Source: Actinomycetaceae bacterium MB13-C1-2 (GTDB lineage: Bacteria > Actinomycetota > Actinomycetes > Actinomycetales > Actinomycetaceae). Taken from it: a DNA stretch of 64,000 bases. The position numbers and the translations under genes were made by a program. Location: the NCBI GenBank assembly GCA_035621235.1, contig CP141731.1, forward strand, positions 2,514,610-2,578,609, in the 5' to 3' direction. Within the stretch, counting starts at the first letter, position 1, and each line of letters begins with the position of its first letter. This document shows, piece after piece, positions 19,842 through 28,750 of the stretch. The notes under the pieces were generated by a model that saw only the letters and a program-made list of their open reading frames with translations, was not told the origin of the DNA and did no database searches.

Positions 19842-20168
19842 CAGACCGGCTGAGAAAGCGGGCCAGCGCCTTCGGTTCGAAAAACAAGGAACAGCCAGGA
19901 CTCCGTCCGAAGCGTGCAACGGAACCGGTCCAGTCGATCACATTCGCCAAGTTGAACTGGAAACGGGCCCCGACTCAAAAGTCGAGACCCGTTCATCCCA
20001 TCAACACAGTGTGAGGATTGAAACGCCTCCAGGCGCTTAGTGACGTTTCATCTCTCGCGTAAAAGCCTATGCGACAACCTTTGCCAAACCCTTGGGCAGA
20101 CCTGGGAAATCTCTGGGAAACTATTACCCCGACGTTACCCCTCAGACTTTGAGCGCACAGCACGCAGG
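19842..20168. other. Gene-free stretch with two stem-loops
   Basis: About 330 bases between the small membrane protein and the M13 peptidase. It holds a GC-rich stem-loop at 19962-19993 (listed separately) and a second weaker one at 20019-20050 (TGAAACG pairing with CGTTTCA). No gene is apparent. Confidence 0.45.
19962..19993 (+). terminator. Probable terminator stem-loop without U-tract
   Basis: AACGGG pairs with CCCGTT and, inside, CGACT pairs with AGTCG around a four-base loop. It lies 120 bases after the stop of the small membrane protein and ahead of the peptidase promoter. The missing T-run is common for actinobacterial terminators, so the call rests on position and stem strength. Confidence 0.5.
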
Positions 20169-20174
20169 TAACAT
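20169..20174 (+). promoter_or_regulatory. -10 hexamer for a leaderless M13 peptidase transcript
   Basis: TAACAT is six bases from the ATG at 20181, so transcription should begin at or next to the start codon. There is no Shine-Dalgarno sequence. Confidence 0.55.
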
Positions 20175-20180
20175 GGACGG

Positions 20181-22187
20181 ATGACCAGTTCTGATATCAA
20201 CTTAAGAGCGCACGTCCTAGACCCAGAAGCGATGGACACATCAGTTCGTCCTCAAGATGACTTCTACAGGTACGTGAATGGCACGTGGCTCCAGAATCAT
20301 GAAATACCCGCTGACCGAGCGTCAGACGGCGCCTTCTATCAGCTTGCCGACCTGAGCGAAGATCGGACCCACGCCATCGCTGAGGAAGCCGTTGCCGGAA
20401 CTCTAGAAGGGGACGCGGCCAAGCGGATCGCAGTTCTCTACAGCCAGTTCATGGACGAGGAGACACTTAACCGCCTCGGAGCAGAACCTCTTCAGCCACT
20501 ACTTTCACAGATCGCAAATGCAGAGACGCACGAAGAACTCGCCTTCGTTCTTGGCTCCCTAGTCCGCTCGGGCGTCGCTGGTTGGTTCGACATGGAGGTC
20601 TCGACAGATCTCAACAACACCGACCGCTACGCGGCTTACTTCGGACAGTCCGGCCTGGGCCTTCCCGACGAGTCGTACTACCGTGAACCCGAGTACGAGG
20701 ACTACCGCCAGAAGTACGTCGAACACATCACCAGGCTGTTTCCTCTGGTTGGCGTGACTACTCAAGAAGCCGCTCCGGAAGCTGCTACAGAAGTCATGAC
20801 ATTCGAGACTCTACTCGCCGGCCATCACTGGGACATCGTCAAGTGCCGTGACATTCAGGCCACCAACAATCCTCGAACGTGGGAGGAACTGGTAGCCGAT
20901 GCCCCGGACTTCCAGTGGACCGAATGGCAGCGCGGACTGGGCATCGACCTCTCAGATAAACCGATTGTCAGCTTTATGCCCGATTACATGGGCGAAGCGG
21001 CCCAGCTATGGAAGAGCTCTCACCTGCACACCCTCAAATACTGGATGGCTCGTCAGATTGCCGACGACTTTGCCCCGTATCTAAGCAACGAGATTGCTGA
21101 AGAACGCTTCGACTTCTATGGTCGTACCCTTTCTGGAATCGAGAAGATGCGTCCACGCTGGAAACGAGCGCTCGGTCTTGTCGAGGACGCGGTCGGGTTT
21201 GATATGGGTCGTCTCTACGTCGAGCGCCATTTCCCCGCCGAGTATAAGGAGCGAATGGAGCGAATGGTCCGGAACCTCCTTGAGGCCTATCGCGGTTCAA
21301 TCAAAAAGCTTGACTGGATGGGAGAGGAAACTAAAAAGAAAGCCCTGATTAAGCTCGACACTTTCATGCCGAAAATCGGGTACCCGGATAAGTGGCGTGA
21401 CTACAGCGGCCTGGAGTTTTCAGAGGAGCAGGGCCTACTCGAAAACATTCTTGCCTCGGAGGCCTTCGATCTTGAGTGGGAGTTCAGCAAACTAGGGACA
21501 GAGGTCGACCGCACCGAGTGGTTGATGACCCCTCATACCGTGAATGCCTACTATCAGCCAACGATGAATGAGATCGTCTTTCCGGCCGCGATCCTCCAGC
21601 CTCCGTTCTTCGACCCCGAGGCCGATGATGCTGTTAACTACGCAGGTATTGGTGCTGTCATCGGTCACGAAATCGGACATGGTTTTGACGATCAGGGCGC
21701 CCAGTTCGATGAGCTAGGCGCAGTCAACGACTGGTGGACGGACGAGGACAAGGCGGCTTTCGAGGAGCGCACCAAAGCCCTAATCAATCAGTACAACGGA
21801 TACTCTCCTGCTGCACTCGACGATTCCAACAAGGTAAACGGCGCCCTCACCATCGGCGAGAACATCGGTGACCTTGGCGGTCTTGGCATCGCATGGCAAG
21901 CGTGGCAGGCAGCACTTCAAGAACAAGGAATCGCGAGTCCGTCAGATGCACGTGTTATTGATGGCCTTACGGGACCCGAACGATTTTTCGCCTCCTGGGC
22001 CGCAATCTGGCGAAGCAAGTATCGTGATGATTTCGCGATCCAGCTGCTTGCAATCGATCCTCATTCGCCCGCCGAGTTTCGTTGCAATGGCATTCTTTCG
22101 AATATGGATGCCTTTGCGGACTACTACAGTCTGAACGAGGAAGATGCCATGTGGATCGCACCCGAGGACCGAGTCACCATCTGGTAA
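20181..22187 (+). CDS. pepO: M13 family (neprilysin-like) zinc metallopeptidase
   Basis: Oligopeptidase of 668 residues, the full M13 length without the membrane anchor of eukaryotic neprilysin, so it is probably cytoplasmic. The zinc site HEIGH is at about 495-499 in VIGHEIGHGFDDQGAQFD, the third ligand Glu lies in GENIGDLGG (about 560), and substrate-binding NAYYQPTMNEIVFPAAILQPPFF precedes the site in two parts (NAYYQ, NEIVFPA). The final residues CNGILSNMDAF and the Trp end match the family. The ATG is read from a leaderless transcript. Followed by pepN, which suggests a shared peptide-degradation role. Confidence 0.95.
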   Translation: MTSSDINLRAHVLDPEAMDTSVRPQDDFYRYVNGTWLQNHEIPADRASDGAFYQLADLSEDRTHAIAEEAVAGTLEGDAAKRIAVLYSQFMDEETLNRLGAEPLQPLLSQIANAETHEELAFVLGSLVRSGVAGWFDMEVSTDLNNTDRYAAYFGQSGLGLPDESYYREPEYEDYRQKYVEHITRLFPLVGVTTQEAAPEAATEVMTFETLLAGHHWDIVKCRDIQATNNPRTWEELVADAPDFQWTEWQRGLGIDLSDKPIVSFMPDYMGEAAQLWKSSHLHTLKYWMARQIADDFAPYLSNEIAEERFDFYGRTLSGIEKMRPRWKRALGLVEDAVGFDMGRLYVERHFPAEYKERMERMVRNLLEAYRGSIKKLDWMGEETKKKALIKLDTFMPKIGYPDKWRDYSGLEFSEEQGLLENILASEAFDLEWEFSKLGTEVDRTEWLMTPHTVNAYYQPTMNEIVFPAAILQPPFFDPEADDAVNYAGIGAVIGHEIGHGFDDQGAQFDELGAVNDWWTDEDKAAFEERTKALINQYNGYSPAALDDSNKVNGALTIGENIGDLGGLGIAWQAWQAALQEQGIASPSDARVIDGLTGPERFFASWAAIWRSKYRDDFAIQLLAIDPHSPAEFRCNGILSNMDAFADYYSLNEEDAMWIAPEDRVTIW

Positions 22188-22217
22188 CCGCCGTCGTACA
22201 CACAAGCCAAACCAAAG

Positions 22218-22287
22218 ATTTCCAATCATATAGGGGGGCGATTTCGCCGACTTTATCGGCGTGTTGCGACCCTATGTGATTGGAAAT
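22218..22287 (+). repeat. Seventy-base hairpin with alternative inner pairings
   Basis: Arms at 22218-22235 and 22270-22287 are complementary over 18 bases with one mismatch (outermost ATTTCCAATCA pairing with TGATTGGAAAT). Inside, a CGCC at about 22245-22248 can pair with the GGCG before it (22237-22240) or, as CGCCGA, with TCGGCG at 22256-22261, but not both. It lies between pepO (ends 22187) and the pepN ATG (22315). It may end pepO transcription, or act as a leader element of pepN. Confidence 0.6.
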
Positions 22288-22314
22288 CCGAGAACAACAA
22301 GAAGGAACTAGAAC

Positions 22315-24876
22315 ATGCCGGGACTGAACCTAACCCTGGAAGAAGCACAACAGAGGGCCTCGCTGATCACTGTCGACAGCTACGACGTTGACCTGGACCT
22401 AACCGGTAGCGACAAGGTCTTTCGTACCAAAGCAACCATCGCCTTCGATGCAACACCTGGAAGCGAAACCTTTGTGGACATGGTCGCTGAGACCATTCAT
22501 TCGGCCGAGCTAAACGGTCGGACTCTTGATGCCTCAACATATCGGGACTATCGTCTGCCAATCAGCGACCTGAAGGAACACAACACCCTGGTCATCGATG
22601 CAGACTTCAAATACATGCATACGGGCGAAGGGCTACATCGCAGTGTCGATCCCGCTGATGGCAAAGTTTACCTCTACTCACAGTTTGAGGTTCCCGATGC
22701 CCGTCGTGTTTATCCAACCTTTGAGCAACCCGATCTCAAGGCGACGTTCACCTTCACAGTCAAGGTTCCAAAGGACTGGACGGTTCTCTCGATGTCTCCG
22801 ACTCCAACCCCGCAGATAGAGGGCGATTTCGCCACCTTCCGTTTTGCGCCGACTGAACGCATCTCCACGTACATCACCGCGATCATTGCGGGACCGTACG
22901 AGGGTAAGACAGGCGTTATTCGCTCCATTGACGGCCGCGAGATCGACCTCGGTGTCTACTGCCGCGCTTCACTGGCTCAGTATCTTGATGCCGATCTGAT
23001 CATGGAGATCACCGAGCAGGGCTTTGATTTCTTCGAGAACGCATACGGCATCCCCTATCCGTTCACGAAGTACGACCAGATCTTCGTCCCTGAGTACAAC
23101 GCGGGAGCAATGGAGAATGCCGGCTGCATTACCTTCCGCGATCAGTATATTTTCCGTTCCCAGCCCACGGACTGGGAACTTGAGAGTCGAACCAATACCA
23201 TTCTTCACGAACTGGCTCACATGTGGTTTGGCGACCTGGTAACCATGAAGTGGTGGGACGACCTTTGGCTCAATGAGTCTTTTGCCGAGTTCATGGCTCA
23301 CCTCGCCACCGCAGAGGCCACGCGCTGGTCCGATGCTTGGGTCGGCTTCATGAATCGCAAGGACTGGGGACTATCCCAGGACCAGAAGCCGTCCACCCAC
23401 CCGGTAAAGGCACCGATCCGCGATCTCGAGGATGTTGAAGTCAACTTTGACGGCATCACCTACGCCAAGGGTGCCTCAGTTCTGCGTCAGATGGTTGCGT
23501 ACGTTGGTCGCGAAAACTTCTTCAAGGGCCTAAACGCGTACCTGACCAAGCACGCGTATGCCAACGCCACTCTTGAGGATCTGCTCTCCGAACTCGAAGC
23601 AGCTTCAGGTCGCGATATGGATCATTGGACCAAGGTTTGGGTCGAGGAAGCCGGCGTAACCACGCTCCGCCCCGAGGTCACAGTGGATGAATATGACGTC
23701 ATTACTGGCTTGGACGTGGTCCAGGAGGTCTTCACACCGGGCGCATCACTGCGACCCCATGCACTAATCGTCGCGGGCTACTCGCTGGGCGAGGACGACA
23801 AAGTCCATCAGGTCTTCAGTGAAGCAATGGACGTTGACGGTGAGCGCACTCAGGTTGCTGAAGCCCTTGGCAAACATCGCCCGGATCTGATCTTGGTAAA
23901 CGATCAGGATCTGGCGTATGCCAAAATCAGGCTGGACAGAGAGTCACTTGGATTCGTAACCCGCAACATCGCGAAGTTCCCAGATGCTCTAACTCGCCGT
24001 ATTCTGATTGCGGCCGCGTGGGACATGACCCGGGACGGCGAAATGCCCGCGACCGAGTTCCTGGACCTCGCACTCGAAGACCTGAAGGTTGAGGACTCCG
24101 TCTCGGCTCGCTCTCAGATACTCCGGCAAATCGACGAAGCAGTGACTTCCTTTGTCGCGCCGACGAATCGAGGGGCGCGAATGGAGTCAGTTGCTTCCCG
24201 AATCCTCGAACTTGCCAAAGACGCCGAGCCCGGGTCAGATGCCCAAAAGATGCTGGTGCAGTCCCTTTCAAGGCGTAGCGTCAGCGTGGGGCAATACGAC
24301 TTCATTGACTCGCTGTACCGAGGAACGGAAGTCCTCGATGGTCTTGATATGAGCCTGGATCTTCGCTGGGATTTGCTGTTCGCACTGGTTCGCGCCGGAC
24401 GTGTGGGTGAGGAGGAAATCGCTGGACTCCAGGCTGAGGACTCCTCCCTTACCGGAGACCAGAACGCAGCTCGTGCCCGCGCAACCGTAGATTCTGATTC
24501 GGTACGCGAGAAGACTTGGCAGGCAATCATGCACGATGTCGAGATTCCGAATGACACTCGTTGGTCAATGGCTCAGGGTTTCTGGTCGCATTCTCGCACC
24601 AAACCACTTGAGTACCAGCGCTACATTGAGCGCTTCTTCGACCAGTTGGCAAAGACGTGGGAGGAACACACCTTCCATATTGCCTCACGTCTCGTTACCA
24701 TCATGTTCCCCGACCCGCTTACGGGGTATATCCCAAACGAGGACATTGCCGGGCGCGCGCAACAATGGCTGGTAGACCATACGGATCAACCCGAGTCTTT
24801 GCGTCGTCTGGTCGCCGAGTCTCGCTCAGATTGCGAACGCATGCTCGTGGCACAGAAGGTCGATGAACTCGACTGA
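22315..24876 (+). CDS. pepN: Aminopeptidase N (M1 family)
   Basis: Zinc aminopeptidase of 853 residues that removes N-terminal residues from peptides. GAMENAG (about 263-269) binds the substrate N-terminus; HELAHMWFGD (from about 298) and the Glu 18 residues after the second His (LNESFAE) complete the zinc site. The C-terminal half is the long helical domain of actinobacterial PepN. AAGGA lies nine bases before the ATG. It starts 128 bases after pepO, separated by the 70-base hairpin. Confidence 0.97.
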   Translation: MPGLNLTLEEAQQRASLITVDSYDVDLDLTGSDKVFRTKATIAFDATPGSETFVDMVAETIHSAELNGRTLDASTYRDYRLPISDLKEHNTLVIDADFKYMHTGEGLHRSVDPADGKVYLYSQFEVPDARRVYPTFEQPDLKATFTFTVKVPKDWTVLSMSPTPTPQIEGDFATFRFAPTERISTYITAIIAGPYEGKTGVIRSIDGREIDLGVYCRASLAQYLDADLIMEITEQGFDFFENAYGIPYPFTKYDQIFVPEYNAGAMENAGCITFRDQYIFRSQPTDWELESRTNTILHELAHMWFGDLVTMKWWDDLWLNESFAEFMAHLATAEATRWSDAWVGFMNRKDWGLSQDQKPSTHPVKAPIRDLEDVEVNFDGITYAKGASVLRQMVAYVGRENFFKGLNAYLTKHAYANATLEDLLSELEAASGRDMDHWTKVWVEEAGVTTLRPEVTVDEYDVITGLDVVQEVFTPGASLRPHALIVAGYSLGEDDKVHQVFSEAMDVDGERTQVAEALGKHRPDLILVNDQDLAYAKIRLDRESLGFVTRNIAKFPDALTRRILIAAAWDMTRDGEMPATEFLDLALEDLKVEDSVSARSQILRQIDEAVTSFVAPTNRGARMESVASRILELAKDAEPGSDAQKMLVQSLSRRSVSVGQYDFIDSLYRGTEVLDGLDMSLDLRWDLLFALVRAGRVGEEEIAGLQAEDSSLTGDQNAARARATVDSDSVREKTWQAIMHDVEIPNDTRWSMAQGFWSHSRTKPLEYQRYIERFFDQLAKTWEEHTFHIASRLVTIMFPDPLTGYIPNEDIAGRAQQWLVDHTDQPESLRRLVAESRSDCERMLVAQKVDELD

Positions 24877-24923
24877 TTGCGTTCTGTATCGGACGTAAGT
24901 TCGACACAGAACAAAAGTGTGAC

Positions 24924-24956
24924 GAGCCGCTCCCCAGATTTGCTGGGGAGCGGCTC
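24924..24956 (+). terminator. Strong stem-loop after pepN
   Basis: A perfect 14-base stem (GAGCCGCTCCCCAG with its complement) around the loop ATTTG begins 48 bases after the pepN stop. There is no T-run, but the stem is by far the strongest nearby and is well placed as a terminator. Confidence 0.7.
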
Positions 24957-25020
24957 ACAACTTGGCTCTCTTCAGTCCGCTCGGTGATACCTTGAACGAA
25001 ACGGCCAAGAAGAAACACTC

Positions 25021-25284
25021 ATGGCCGCGAGCAAAGTGAGCGGGGTCTTACACATGTCTCAAGCTGAAGAGATACTGACCGGCCTGGGTGGCAAGGCAAA
25101 CGTCTTAGAAATCGAGCCTTGCATAACCCGACTGCGCGTTGATGTACTCGACCCGAATGTGGTCGATCAGGATGCGCTCTCGAAGGCTGGAGCCTTTGGA
25201 GTCGTGCAGGTCGGCGGATCCGTACAGGTCGTGGTTGGTCCAATCGCAGACGATCTAGCAACGAAGATCAACGAGATTATCTAG
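25021..25284 (+). CDS. Orphan PTS EIIB domain protein (glucose/sucrose class)
   Basis: An 87-residue protein made only of a glucose-family EIIB domain. The phosphorylated Cys34 is in the conserved context IEPCITRLRVDV, and the C-terminal VQVVVGPIADDLATKINEI matches the last helix. There is no EIIC or EIIA gene nearby, so it must work with proteins encoded elsewhere or regulate. An internal ATG at 25054 is also possible. The upstream DNA has only a weak AAGAAG. Confidence 0.88.
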   Translation: MAASKVSGVLHMSQAEEILTGLGGKANVLEIEPCITRLRVDVLDPNVVDQDALSKAGAFGVVQVGGSVQVVVGPIADDLATKINEII

Positions 25285-25296
25285 TGGTCAAGCGAT

Positions 25297-27486
25297 CTAG
25301 CTGAGGATTTCGCGCTTTCCTCGCCCGAACTCGCTACGCATCACGGCAAAGACGCCCTCGCCCTCCACCCCGGCCGCCCGCTTGCCTAGATCTTCTAACC
25401 AGACTCTATTTCCTTCACTGTCCGCGAGCGGGACCCTCCAGTTCGGATACTCATGCTCGGTCCCCGGGAAGTTCTGGGGACGTTTCTCCCCCACTTCATC
25501 CACCAGGGCGGCCGCCACGAGGCGTGAGGGAGTTCTTGAGACGTACTGGTGAAGTGCCTCAATAATCTGTTGTTTTGTTGGATCGGCCGGAAGTAGGCCG
25601 TACTCAGTTAGCCGCGCGATGGTCTTCTCTTGTTCTGCGCGATCTCGTTCTTTTACCAACTCCACCGGGTCAACCAGCAAATCTAACTCACTACGAATCG
25701 CGGTCTGGACCCCCTCCAGATATCCGGCGGTCGGAGGGAGATCGTGCGTGTTCACCGTAGCCAGGACGTCGCGTCGGTAGCTGTTTGTGTGGATCGGCAT
25801 CCCTAGATCGTCCATTTCGAACCAGAACACCGACGTTCCGAGGATCCCTCGTTCAGCGAGATAGTTCCGCACCCACGGTTCCACGGTTCCAAGATCCTCC
25901 CCAATGAGGACCGCGTCGCGACGGTGAGCCTCCAACAACAAAATCCCGACCATCGCCTCGTGGTCGAAGTAGACGTAGGTTCCATCAGCGGGACTACCGT
26001 CCGCAGGTAGCCACCATAGCCGGAACAGTCCCAGGATGTGATCGATTCGCAGCGCATCTGCCAGTTGCAATGCGGAGCGGATGACCTGTTTGAAAGGCTC
26101 GTATCCCTCCTCCTCAAGGCGCGGTGGAATCCACGGGGGTTGCGTCCACGACTGGCCCTTTTGCGCATACATGTCCGGCGGGGCACCAACGTACATTCCA
26201 GGCGCAAACAACTGGGGCGAAGACCAGTAATCCGAACCTGTCGGATGAATCCCAACGGCCAGATCAGCCATTACACCAATAGGCATTCCGATTCGGTGAG
26301 CCACCCGGTTTGGTTCTTGAAGTTGCTCGGCTGCGATCCACTGTAACCACTGATAGTAGTGGACCAGCTCTGCGTGCTCCTCGCCGAATGCCCTGGACTC
26401 CTCAGTCGCAGCGCTTCGGTATTCCTCGGGCAGCTCGCTTGTCCCCAGTACATCTGTGATAGCTGACCAGAGGGCGTGACGATACAGGTCACTGCCGCCT
26501 TCCACGCAGAACGCATTGAACTCAGCCGCGCGATGTAGGGACCTTGGCACTTCGAATATCCAGCGAAGAGCTTGGTCTTTAGCTTTCCACGTCTCGTCAC
26601 GCTTTAGCTGAGCGCGACGATCCTGGTTCGAGGTGGACTCACGTAACTCGTTGATCCTCTTTCGCTTGTATTCGGACAGTCGGGCATACTCTGGGATGTC
26701 CTCCGGACGAATGTACATCGCGCTTAACCAGCGCCTTGAAACAGGACGATAGGGCGAGTTATCGATCGGCGTCACCGTCTCGGAAGCGTGCAGAGGGTTA
26801 ATGAGGACGAAGTCGGCACCCTCTTGCGCACACACCGCAACCAGATTTGAGAGGTCCGCACAGTCTCCTACCCCCCAGGAGTTTCGTGACATAACCGAGT
26901 ACGCCTGGACGTTGACTCCCCAGTAACGCTGGTCGCCCGATAGGACGGAGGGATCCACGCGGTTTGGGACAATGTAGAGGTGTGCTGAAACTGGCTCACG
27001 GCCCTCAACCCGTGCGTAGACACGGTGATATCCCAAAGGAAGATCTCCTGGAATCTGGAAGGTAGCCCTCCCTCGCAAGATGCCGTCGACCATCTGCGGG
27101 GGAACGTAGTTGTCCCTCTGTGCTAGGTCGCCACCGGTTCCGTCCTCAAGCACATACCAGACATCGACCTGCTGACCGTCATTGACGTGGACGTAGATGT
27201 CCGCTTCCTGCCCCTCGCGAACAACGGTACAAACCGGGAGAGTTCGCATCCAGGGAAGACTCTCAGCATGTTCGATCGCCCTGTATATGGCTTCGTTCGA
27301 ACAGCCGGGCCATACCGGTAGTCCCATGGACTGAAGCACGCGGAGCAGGGATTCTTCGGAAACCTGCAAGAGTTCGCCCGTAAATCCGTAGTACGAGGTT
27401 GCAACACGATTTAGCCCCGCGAGGTGTCGCAGGGCGTCGATATCCATCTGCTCTCTGGAATCGTGTCCGCTCGCATCTTCGCCCAT
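25297..27486 (-). CDS. malQ: 4-alpha-glucanotransferase (amylomaltase) MalQ
   Basis: GH77 enzyme that transfers alpha-1,4-glucans between maltodextrins or to glucose. At 729 residues it is the longer actinobacterial/enterobacterial type with an N-terminal ~180-residue extension before the barrel. Catalytic segments are visible: ALRIDHILGLFRLWW (nucleophile Asp), LIGEDLGTVEPWV (acid/base Glu) and TVNTHDLPPTAGY (third Asp). GGGGAG precedes the ATG. Convergent with the EIIB gene, 12 bp apart, with no other maltose genes adjacent. Confidence 0.96.
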   Translation of the reverse strand: MGEDASGHDSREQMDIDALRHLAGLNRVATSYYGFTGELLQVSEESLLRVLQSMGLPVWPGCSNEAIYRAIEHAESLPWMRTLPVCTVVREGQEADIYVHVNDGQQVDVWYVLEDGTGGDLAQRDNYVPPQMVDGILRGRATFQIPGDLPLGYHRVYARVEGREPVSAHLYIVPNRVDPSVLSGDQRYWGVNVQAYSVMSRNSWGVGDCADLSNLVAVCAQEGADFVLINPLHASETVTPIDNSPYRPVSRRWLSAMYIRPEDIPEYARLSEYKRKRINELRESTSNQDRRAQLKRDETWKAKDQALRWIFEVPRSLHRAAEFNAFCVEGGSDLYRHALWSAITDVLGTSELPEEYRSAATEESRAFGEEHAELVHYYQWLQWIAAEQLQEPNRVAHRIGMPIGVMADLAVGIHPTGSDYWSSPQLFAPGMYVGAPPDMYAQKGQSWTQPPWIPPRLEEEGYEPFKQVIRSALQLADALRIDHILGLFRLWWLPADGSPADGTYVYFDHEAMVGILLLEAHRRDAVLIGEDLGTVEPWVRNYLAERGILGTSVFWFEMDDLGMPIHTNSYRRDVLATVNTHDLPPTAGYLEGVQTAIRSELDLLVDPVELVKERDRAEQEKTIARLTEYGLLPADPTKQQIIEALHQYVSRTPSRLVAAALVDEVGEKRPQNFPGTEHEYPNWRVPLADSEGNRVWLEDLGKRAAGVEGEGVFAVMRSEFGRGKREILS

Positions 27487-27590
27487 GATCTCCCCTACAC
27501 AATCTGAACCCGCGTCAGCTGTCCGCCATTAGAGAATACCGCGATCAAGTGGCAGACTTCGCGTCCAGAGTATCGGCATCAGGCTAGAGA

Positions 27591-28622
27591 ATGGACTACA
27601 TGCCTAGGCCCATTCACGTTCCTGAAATCGATGAAGAACCAGTCGCGTCAGTGCTACGGGTACTTCAACTGAGAAAAGTCCCAAACTCCCTAAACCTCGC
27701 TGACGAATATCGAACGGCGATCGCACGAGGACTCATCGCTTCGGAGACGGACATCAACGGATCAGCCCTGGATGCCGACTCGTTCGAGGGAGACTCGCTC
27801 CCCCAGGTTCGACGTATCTACGGCGGTCAGGTGATCGCTCAGGGACTACTTTCGGCAGCGGCAACAGTGGACGACGAGGCACGGCTCCCGCACTCCCTGC
27901 ACGCCTACTTCCTGCGCGGCGGAAACCCGGACGAGACGCTTCGTTTTGATGTCACTCGACTCCGCGATGGGCGTTCTTTCTCGGCTCGCTCGGTTACCGC
28001 CTGGCAGGATGACCGAGAAATCCTCACCATGACCACATCCTTTCAGGCAAATGAAGAGGGAATCGAGTCACAGGTAAATCACCGTGACGTGCCACCTCCA
28101 GAAGAGGTCGATTCGGCGCTGGAGCTTTTCCGCACCATCGATCATCCAGTGTCGAAGTTTCTCGGTAAAACAGCGGCATTCGATGTCCGCCACGTACAGA
28201 AATCTCTCTACGTTGGAGCGCCCGCGGAGAGTACGCCCTCTCAGCAACTGTGGATGAAGATCCGATCTGCGGTGCCTGATGGGGCCCCTCAGGTCATTCA
28301 TCGAGCTTTGTTGGCCTATGTAGTTGACCAGGTCATGCTCGAACCGAGCCTGCGGTCGGTAGGACTCTACTGGTCCGCCCCCGGGATGTCACTGGCATCA
28401 ATTGACCACTCAATGTGGTTCCACCGAGACGTCGATATCAATGACTGGCTGCTGTTCTCGGGCGAATCCAGTTCGGTCAGCAACTCGCGTGCAAAGTCAG
28501 ATGTTCGCATCTATACGCGCGGGGGCAGGCTAGTGGCTTCAGCATCACAGGAGGGCATGATCCGCATCCCCAAAGATGGTGAGCGCTCTTCGGGTCACTG
28601 GACCCTCAACGAGTCGAGGTAG
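27591..28622 (+). CDS. tesB: Acyl-CoA thioesterase II (TesB family)
   Basis: Hydrolyses acyl-CoA to free acid and CoA. The 343-residue protein has the two hotdog halves: the first with RRIYGGQVIAQGLLSAA (about 80-96), the second with the catalytic-region segment YWSAPGMSLASIDHSMWFH and the C-terminal TRGGRLVASASQEGMIR. The first ~55 residues before the domain are longer than in E. coli TesB. ATG at 27591 or 27600 is possible; neither has a clear ribosome site. A 9-bp inverted repeat (28619-28627 with 28650-28658) spans its stop codon and may end transcription. Confidence 0.9.
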   Translation: MDYMPRPIHVPEIDEEPVASVLRVLQLRKVPNSLNLADEYRTAIARGLIASETDINGSALDADSFEGDSLPQVRRIYGGQVIAQGLLSAAATVDDEARLPHSLHAYFLRGGNPDETLRFDVTRLRDGRSFSARSVTAWQDDREILTMTTSFQANEEGIESQVNHRDVPPPEEVDSALELFRTIDHPVSKFLGKTAAFDVRHVQKSLYVGAPAESTPSQQLWMKIRSAVPDGAPQVIHRALLAYVVDQVMLEPSLRSVGLYWSAPGMSLASIDHSMWFHRDVDINDWLLFSGESSSVSNSRAKSDVRIYTRGGRLVASASQEGMIRIPKDGERSSGHWTLNESR

Positions 28623-28750
28623 TCCTTTGCGGCACTCTCCAGCGCGGCCAAGGACTACCCAGGGGACTTCCGGACTCGAACTCGTGTGTTCTGATGACCT
28701 AAAGAATCCCGAGAGGGGCTAGTCGAGGATTTCTTCGGGTTGGGCGTCTG

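Noticed and set aside
20005..20025. GTGAGGATTGAAAC, which looks like the end of a CRISPR repeat
   Set aside because: It occurs once only; no second copy or spacer pattern is near and no cas genes are present.
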